A stretch of 10,424 bases of DNA. Origin: Acidimicrobiaceae bacterium (lineage in GTDB: Bacteria; Actinomycetota; Acidimicrobiia; Acidimicrobiales; Ilumatobacteraceae). The stretch spans positions 1 through 10,424 of the forward strand of contig CANGZK010000032.1 of assembly GCA_947458565.1 (NCBI GenBank). The letters run 5' to 3'. Of the stretch, positions 6,248 to 10,424 are shown one piece after another. A model generated the notes under the pieces. The model saw only the letters and a list, made by a program, of their open reading frames with translations, ran no database searches and was not told the origin of the DNA. A program made the position numbers and the translations under genes. The first letter of the stretch is position 1; each line of letters begins with the position of its first letter.

Positions 6248-7363
6248 GTGAATTCGTCATCTCGGATCGAGAGTCTCGATGTTGCTCGAGCTATTGCATT
6301 GTTTGGTGTTGTTGTCATGAACTATCACGCTTATCTCAATGGCGCCGAGTCGATGTACCCTGCTCAACCGTCGATATGGGAGCGCATGTTCAATCCCCTT
6401 ACCGGGCCACTGACGACACGCTTTGCCGCAACGTTTGTATTAATTGCCGGAATCGGTGTGAGTTTGTTTACTCATCGTGCACGAAAGTCAAACAACCGTG
6501 CCGAAATTCAACATGCTCGCATCGTTCTGTTGCGTCGCGGAATATTGCTGTATCTATTGGGTTACTTCGTGCAATGGATCTGGCCCGGCACGATCCTTTT
6601 CTATTACGGCGCGTATTTCATCATCGCGGCAGCTGTATTTGCGTGGTCATCTCGACATCTCATGTATCTGTGTGTTGCAAGCATTGTCGCCGCAGCCGGC
6701 CTTTCATGGTGGCGCGCAAACCAATTGCTCGATGGCAACGACACCCGCTGGCTCTCACCTTCGCCTAATACGCCACGAAATCTGCTCATTCGCACATTTG
6801 TTGACTACACCCACCCGGTGTTTCCATGGATTGCATTTTTTATCGCGGGCATCGTGCTCGGTCGTCATATCCATCAATTGAAAGAGATTCGCTTACGACT
6901 GATGTTTGCTGCGATCCTTCTCATGCTTGCCACGCATGCTGCCAATTTTGTGTTTATACCGCGTTACCCCGGTTCCGATCGCGACGTCCTTCTCGCAAAG
7001 CTGGTTTCGACCCAACCTCTTGATCGTGGCATTTTGTTTTCACTCGGCACGCTTGCAACTGCAGTAGTCGCATTTTGTTTTGTTTCGCTTGTAGTTGAGC
7101 GCGCATCACGCACTATTGCTTTGAGGCTTCCCGTGCAGGTCTTTGCGCGTGTTGGACGCATGACGCTCTCCGTGTATTTGCTGCATGTCGTGTTTTTCAA
7201 TTTGCTAGTGCATCAATTGCATTGGGTAAAGGCAACCGGACTGGATACCGCACTTATCTTGTCGCTCTCGTTTTACGTCGTTGCGCTATTTCTTGCGAAT
7301 GAATGGAATAAACGTTTTGAACAAGGGCCAGCTGAGCGCGCCTATCGAGCATTTGGCGGATGA
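6248..7363 (+). CDS. DUF418/DUF1624-type multi-pass membrane protein
   Basis: Hydrophobic protein of 371 residues with about nine to ten membrane segments. The N-terminus SSRIESLDVARAIALFGVV (3-21) and the following MNYH are the hallmark of the DUF1624/heparan-alpha-glucosaminide acetyltransferase-like and DUF418 families (usually RxxxLDxxRGxALxGMxxxN). The TFVLIAG segment near 61 and the C-terminal EWNKRFEQGPAERAYRAF, which resembles the DUF418 ending FxxGPxExxxR, point to DUF418. These proteins are thought to be membrane acyltransferase relatives, but the substrate is unknown. It starts with GTG 8 nt after the racemase-like gene and its stop overlaps the ung start (ATGA), so it is probably co-transcribed with both. 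Confidence 0.83.
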   Translation: MNSSSRIESLDVARAIALFGVVVMNYHAYLNGAESMYPAQPSIWERMFNPLTGPLTTRFAATFVLIAGIGVSLFTHRARKSNNRAEIQHARIVLLRRGILLYLLGYFVQWIWPGTILFYYGAYFIIAAAVFAWSSRHLMYLCVASIVAAAGLSWWRANQLLDGNDTRWLSPSPNTPRNLLIRTFVDYTHPVFPWIAFFIAGIVLGRHIHQLKEIRLRLMFAAILLMLATHAANFVFIPRYPGSDRDVLLAKLVSTQPLDRGILFSLGTLATAVVAFCFVSLVVERASRTIALRLPVQVFARVGRMTLSVYLLHVVFFNLLVHQLHWVKATGLDTALILSLSFYVVALFLANEWNKRFEQGPAERAYRAFGG

Positions 7364-8058
7364 CTTCGAATCCACACACCATGTCAGATCAACTACCAAC
7401 GTCGTGGCGCGAATTGCTTGCCCAAGAAACTTCGACCCCATATTGGTCGAGTTTGCAGGATTTTGTTGCTACTGAACGACAGGTGGCAGAAATCTATCCG
7501 CCAGTGGAAGCAACATTTCGTGCATTCGAACTCACCGCGCCACACGATGTGCGAGTAGTGATTCTTGGGCAAGACCCGTATCACTCCCAAGGACAAGCAA
7601 ACGGTTTGTGTTTCTCTGTCACTAACGGCGTCAAGATCCCTCCATCGCTGCGCAACATCTACAAAGAGTTGCAAGCAGACTGCGACATAGAGCCTTCGTC
7701 AAGTGGAGACCTGACCACCTGGGCACAGCAAGGTGTGTTGCTACTCAATACAACACTGACGGTTCGACATGATGGTGCCGGTACACATCAAGGTCACGGT
7801 TGGGAAGTTTTTACTGATGCTGTTGTACACACACTCGGATCACTGACGTCGCCAATTGTGTTTGTGTTGTGGGGTGCTTTTGCACGCAAGAAAAAATCGT
7901 TAATCACACAACCGCAACACACAATCATCGAGTCTGCTCACCCAAGCCCGTTGTCTGCGCACAATGGTTTCTTTGGCTCAAAACCCTTTTCTCAAATCAA
8001 TCAAGCGCTTCAAGCAAACGGCACAGACCCCATCGACTGGCAGATCCCTCATAATTAA
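7360..8058 (+). CDS. ung: Uracil-DNA glycosylase (family 1, UNG)
   Basis: Protein of 232 residues that removes uracil from DNA, starting base-excision repair of deaminated cytosine or misincorporated dUMP. The catalytic water-activating motif GQDPYH lies at 70-75 with D72 as the general base. The uracil-binding pocket LCFSV follows, then LLNTTLTV near 128-135, and the DNA-intercalation loop HPSPLSAHNGFFG starts with the catalytic H194. The length is normal for bacterial Ung. The first ATG (7360) overlaps the upstream stop by 4 nt; a second in-frame ATG at 7381 would remove seven residues and could be the real start. Its place between a membrane protein and a START-like gene gives no functional hint. 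Confidence 0.97.
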   Translation: MTSNPHTMSDQLPTSWRELLAQETSTPYWSSLQDFVATERQVAEIYPPVEATFRAFELTAPHDVRVVILGQDPYHSQGQANGLCFSVTNGVKIPPSLRNIYKELQADCDIEPSSSGDLTTWAQQGVLLLNTTLTVRHDGAGTHQGHGWEVFTDAVVHTLGSLTSPIVFVLWGAFARKKKSLITQPQHTIIESAHPSPLSAHNGFFGSKPFSQINQALQANGTDPIDWQIPHN

Positions 8059-8105
8059 ATTGTTCGCTTTGTGCAGTACGAGTGCAAAAAGATTAGATTT
8101 GAAAT

Positions 8106-8495
8106 ATGGGAACCGTCCGGCGCTTTAGCTTTATCGAGTGCGACGCCGACACAGTGTGGGCTTTTGTTGGCGCACCGGAACGATTGCATGAATGGTTTCC
8201 AATCACTTCGTGTCGCGTAGAGGGAAACAAACGTTGGATCGAGCTTGCAGCCGGCATCACGTTTGAAGAAGACATCGTTACTCTTGACCACGACTTGCGT
8301 CGCTTTCAATACAAGATCGTCAACAATCCACTGATCACGTTTCATCTCGGCACAGTTGATGTGATTCCCGACGGACCTAATAGATGCCTGTTGATGTATT
8401 CGACCGATATGGATCCAGAAGTGTTGGCGCTGCCAATCGGTGGTGCAGCGGGTGTTGGTATTGCCAAAGTAAAAGAAATGTTTGATCGGAAATAA
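8106..8495 (+). CDS. SRPBCC/START-like small protein (polyketide cyclase/dehydrase type)
   Basis: Soluble protein of 129 residues. Its N-terminus has the pattern typical of SRPBCC proteins, a first strand (VRRFSFIECDADTVWAFV) followed by a short helix (PERLHEWFP). Strands follow that include a V-E-G-N-K-R-W-I-E-L segment and the R-F-Q-Y-K-I segment, and the long C-terminal helix begins near VGIAKVKEMF. Proteins of this fold bind hydrophobic ligands, and no catalytic residues can be assigned. It begins 47 nt after ung, in a gap where no clear promoter is seen. Its stop codon directly abuts the sulfatase start, suggesting the two are translated together. The ligand is unknown. Confidence 0.75.
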   Translation: MGTVRRFSFIECDADTVWAFVGAPERLHEWFPITSCRVEGNKRWIELAAGITFEEDIVTLDHDLRRFQYKIVNNPLITFHLGTVDVIPDGPNRCLLMYSTDMDPEVLALPIGGAAGVGIAKVKEMFDRK

Positions 8496-10046
8496 ATGGG
8501 CCGCAAGATTCTTTTCATCACCACCGACCAACAGCGATATGACGCACTCGGATGCAATGGCGGATTGATTGCTCGCACGCCGACAATTGATGCCTTAAGC
8601 AAGCACGGCATCACGTTTGATCGTGCGCATCCGCAGAACGTGGTGTGCATGCCATCGCGCAGCACCATGCTCACCGGTCAACACGTCGCTACTCACGGTG
8701 TGTGGATGAACGGCGTTCCGCTTCCAGAGGATGCGCCGAGTATTGCAGCCGACCTGCGTGAGACCGGTTATGCAACTGCACTCATCGGCAAAGCACACTT
8801 CGAGCCGTTGCTCGACCCATTTTTGCGCTTTACCGAAAACCGCATGGGTGCCCATCGCACTACAAACGAAAACCCAAACGATCCGCATCGTGGTTTTGAC
8901 CACATGGAACTCGCAACTCACGGCGCAGCAGGCGCACTGCATTACTCGCAATGGATACGTGACAATCACCCCGAATCAGTCCTGAGTTATTACCGCGTTC
9001 TCGACAACGAACTACAAGTCAATGCCGAGGGTGGTGGCGACACCAAAGCACCGCAAGTGCATGTCAACCCAATTCCCACCGAGTGGTATCACACCGAGTG
9101 GGTTGCTCAACGCACGATTGCATGGCTTGAATCACTCCCAGCAGATAAAGACTGGTTTTGCTGGATGAGTTTTCCCGACCCACACCACCCATGGGATCCA
9201 CCCGCTTCAGAGATGCATCGCGTCCGTTGGCAAGACCTCGATCTTCCAGAAAACTACATTGCAAATTCGACTACTCGCGAAGCCGTACTTGATGACAAAT
9301 TGCGCCACTGGCGCGGTTGGTACGACGGCACATTTGTTTCAAACTACGAAGCACCGGCTCGTTGGGTACCAGCAACGCTGACACAAGACCAAGTACGAGA
9401 AGTAAATGCGTATACGCATGTCGAAAACGAATTGATTGATGAGGCCATTGCCAAGGTGAGGGGTGCGATTGAATCGCGTGGCTGGGGCAACGACCTCGAC
9501 GTGTTGTACACCACTGATCACGGCGAGTTTCAAGGCGACTTCGGTCTACTTTTTAAGGGTCCATATCACGTCGACTCACTAATGCGACTTCCTCTCATCT
9601 GGCGCCCAGCACCAAGCGCCAACATCGCACCTGCACGAGTTTCTGCTCCTGTTGGCCACGTTTCGCTTGCCGCAACGTTTGCGCACATCGCAGGCATTGC
9701 TCAACCGAGCTACGTAGAAGCGCCTCGTTTACCAATTCATCAGGCTGAAGCCGAACAACTTGGTCACGAACGCGTGCTCACCGAATGGGATTCTGTCTTG
9801 TTTGGAAAAATTGTGCACCTGCGCACCATCTGTCGCGATAACTGGGTGTGCACCGGCGCGCTTGCCGGCTCTATGAGCAAAGCCGGCGAAGGCGAGCTCT
9901 ACGACCTGACTCACGACCCACTGCAACATGTCAATCGCTGGGACGACCCAAGCGTGCGTGCACTACGCGAAGATCTACTTGCCGACATGTGGGACAACCT
10001 GCCGTCGCAGCAACTGCCACTCCGCACAATGGATGCGCCTGTTTAG
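8496..10046 (+). CDS. Sulfatase family hydrolase (type I, formylglycine-dependent)
   Basis: Protein of 516 residues of the alkaline phosphatase/sulfatase superfamily. The metal-binding start ITTDQQRYDALG (8-19) contributes D11 and Q12. VVCMPSRSTMLTG (49-61) holds the C-x-P-S-R signature whose C51 would be converted to formylglycine. GKAHFE (about 98-103) and the FPDPHHPWDPP segment are typical of the family core. TTDHGEFQGDFGLLFKGPYH carries D341, H342 and K354, expected metal and sulfate ligands. No signal peptide is visible, so the enzyme should be cytoplasmic. It could act on aryl or alkyl sulfates, choline sulfate or phosphonate monoesters; the sequence does not decide. It starts on the base after the SRPBCC stop (TAA then ATG), and a maturase for C51 is not in the window. 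Confidence 0.93.
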   Translation: MGRKILFITTDQQRYDALGCNGGLIARTPTIDALSKHGITFDRAHPQNVVCMPSRSTMLTGQHVATHGVWMNGVPLPEDAPSIAADLRETGYATALIGKAHFEPLLDPFLRFTENRMGAHRTTNENPNDPHRGFDHMELATHGAAGALHYSQWIRDNHPESVLSYYRVLDNELQVNAEGGGDTKAPQVHVNPIPTEWYHTEWVAQRTIAWLESLPADKDWFCWMSFPDPHHPWDPPASEMHRVRWQDLDLPENYIANSTTREAVLDDKLRHWRGWYDGTFVSNYEAPARWVPATLTQDQVREVNAYTHVENELIDEAIAKVRGAIESRGWGNDLDVLYTTDHGEFQGDFGLLFKGPYHVDSLMRLPLIWRPAPSANIAPARVSAPVGHVSLAATFAHIAGIAQPSYVEAPRLPIHQAEAEQLGHERVLTEWDSVLFGKIVHLRTICRDNWVCTGALAGSMSKAGEGELYDLTHDPLQHVNRWDDPSVRALREDLLADMWDNLPSQQLPLRTMDAPV

Positions 10047-10049
10047 AAA

Positions 10050-10063
10050 CTGTTAGAGAACAG
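10050..10063. repeat. Small hairpin at a convergent gene junction
   Basis: CTGTT-AGAG-AACAG forms a perfect 5 bp stem with a 4 nt loop between the sulfatase stop and the end of the opposite-strand deiminase gene, covering the deiminase stop codon. The position would suit a bidirectional terminator, but the stem is short and no T-run follows on either strand. Confidence 0.25.
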
Positions 10064-10424
10064 CAGGTATTTGCTGCGTGATGCAGTGAATGCCACCACC
10101 ACCATAAGCAAGAATTCCACCGATGTCGAGACCAATGATGTCGCGATCGGGAATGTATTCTCCGATGAGTGCAAGCATGTCGTCGTCCGCTGCGTGACCG
10201 CAGACAGGCACGATCACTGCACCATTGATCATGTAAAAATTGAGATACGGAACCTGCACGCGCTCGCCGTGATACTCGATCACTGGCAAAACAGGAATTT
10301 CGTGCATTGTCACGCCAAACGATTCAGCAACCTTGCGGTTTTCTTCAAGACGCAGGTGAGCGCTCATTGATTTGTCGTTGCATGTCTGAAAAACCATCGT
10401 GCGCGGAGCAATAAAGATCGCAAC
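10053..10424 (-). CDS. aguA: Agmatine deiminase family protein, C-terminal part (5'-truncated by window edge)
   Basis: The reverse strand is open from the window edge (10424) to the TAA at 10055-10053, giving the last 123 residues. An internal ATG at 10397 is not the true start, because the frame continues upstream as VAIFIAPRT. The sequence contains YLNFYMINGAVIVPVCG, an ADDD block and the C-terminal GGGGIHCITQQIPA. The cysteine of that last block (codon 10085-10083) is the nucleophile of agmatine deiminases. The enzyme converts agmatine to N-carbamoylputrescine in putrescine synthesis or arginine catabolism. Members are usually about 340-370 residues, so two thirds lie beyond the window. 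Peptidyl-arginine deiminase of the same superfamily is the alternative. It is convergent with the sulfatase, with a 6 nt gap. Confidence 0.88.
   Translation of the reverse strand, partial: VAIFIAPRTMVFQTCNDKSMSAHLRLEENRKVAESFGVTMHEIPVLPVIEYHGERVQVPYLNFYMINGAVIVPVCGHAADDDMLALIGEYIPDRDIIGLDIGGILAYGGGGIHCITQQIPAVL

Noticed and set aside
6109..6768. 219-codon open frame on the + strand overlapping the DUF418-type gene
   Set aside because: It straddles two well-supported genes in another frame, and its translation is rich in Cys, Ser, His and Arg, as expected of a shadow frame.
8055..8531. 158-codon open frame on the - strand opposite the SRPBCC gene
   Set aside because: The + strand frame gives a coherent SRPBCC protein that abuts the sulfatase; the antisense translation shows no domain.
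10050..10063. Bidirectional transcription terminator between the sulfatase and deiminase genes
   Set aside because: The stem is only 5 bp and no T-run follows on either strand, so it is listed only as a small repeat.

Overview
The window comes from a moderate-GC actinobacterium, most likely an Acidimicrobiia-type member of the Actinomycetota. This placement is inferred from its mycofactocin genes, a DUF4395 protein, a DUF418 protein and very dense gene packing; there is no rRNA marker here. Coding density is near complete: the longest non-coding stretch is the 83 bp divergent gap at 5197-5279. There are no tRNAs, rRNAs, insertion sequences, CRISPR arrays or phage genes.

Region 1 (1-4721, + strand) is most of a mycofactocin biosynthesis operon. 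It holds the 3' end of mftB, then mftC (radical SAM maturase), a PlsY-type acyltransferase, a DedA-family membrane protein, mftE (creatininase-family peptidase) and mftF (glycosyltransferase). Gaps are between -11 and +24 nt, so the six genes look co-transcribed. MftB presents the precursor peptide MftA to MftC, which decarboxylates and crosslinks the C-terminal Val-Tyr. MftE then cuts the modified dipeptide free and MftF adds the glucose chain. The flavoprotein gene mftD, which normally lies between mftC and mftE, is missing from that place. Two membrane-lipid-type genes (plsY, dedA) sit there instead, and this is the most notable feature of the window. mftA must lie to the left or elsewhere.

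Region 2 (4681-5279): a small DUF4395 membrane protein on the - strand overlaps the end of mftF tail to tail by 41 bp. It is separated from the next + strand gene by a short divergent intergenic region carrying a near-perfect 25 bp palindrome (5235-5259) and a smaller adjacent dyad (5222-5234). This is a candidate operator.

Region 3 (5280-10046, + strand) is a second tightly packed run: an alanine-racemase-like PLP-fold protein with an apparently altered catalytic tyrosine motif, a DUF418-type multi-pass membrane protein, uracil-DNA glycosylase (ung), a SRPBCC/START-like small protein, and a formylglycine-type sulfatase that starts on the base after the SRPBCC stop codon. These genes share no obvious pathway.

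Region 4 (10053-10424, - strand) is the C-terminal part of an agmatine deiminase (AguA family), convergent with the sulfatase and cut by the window edge.
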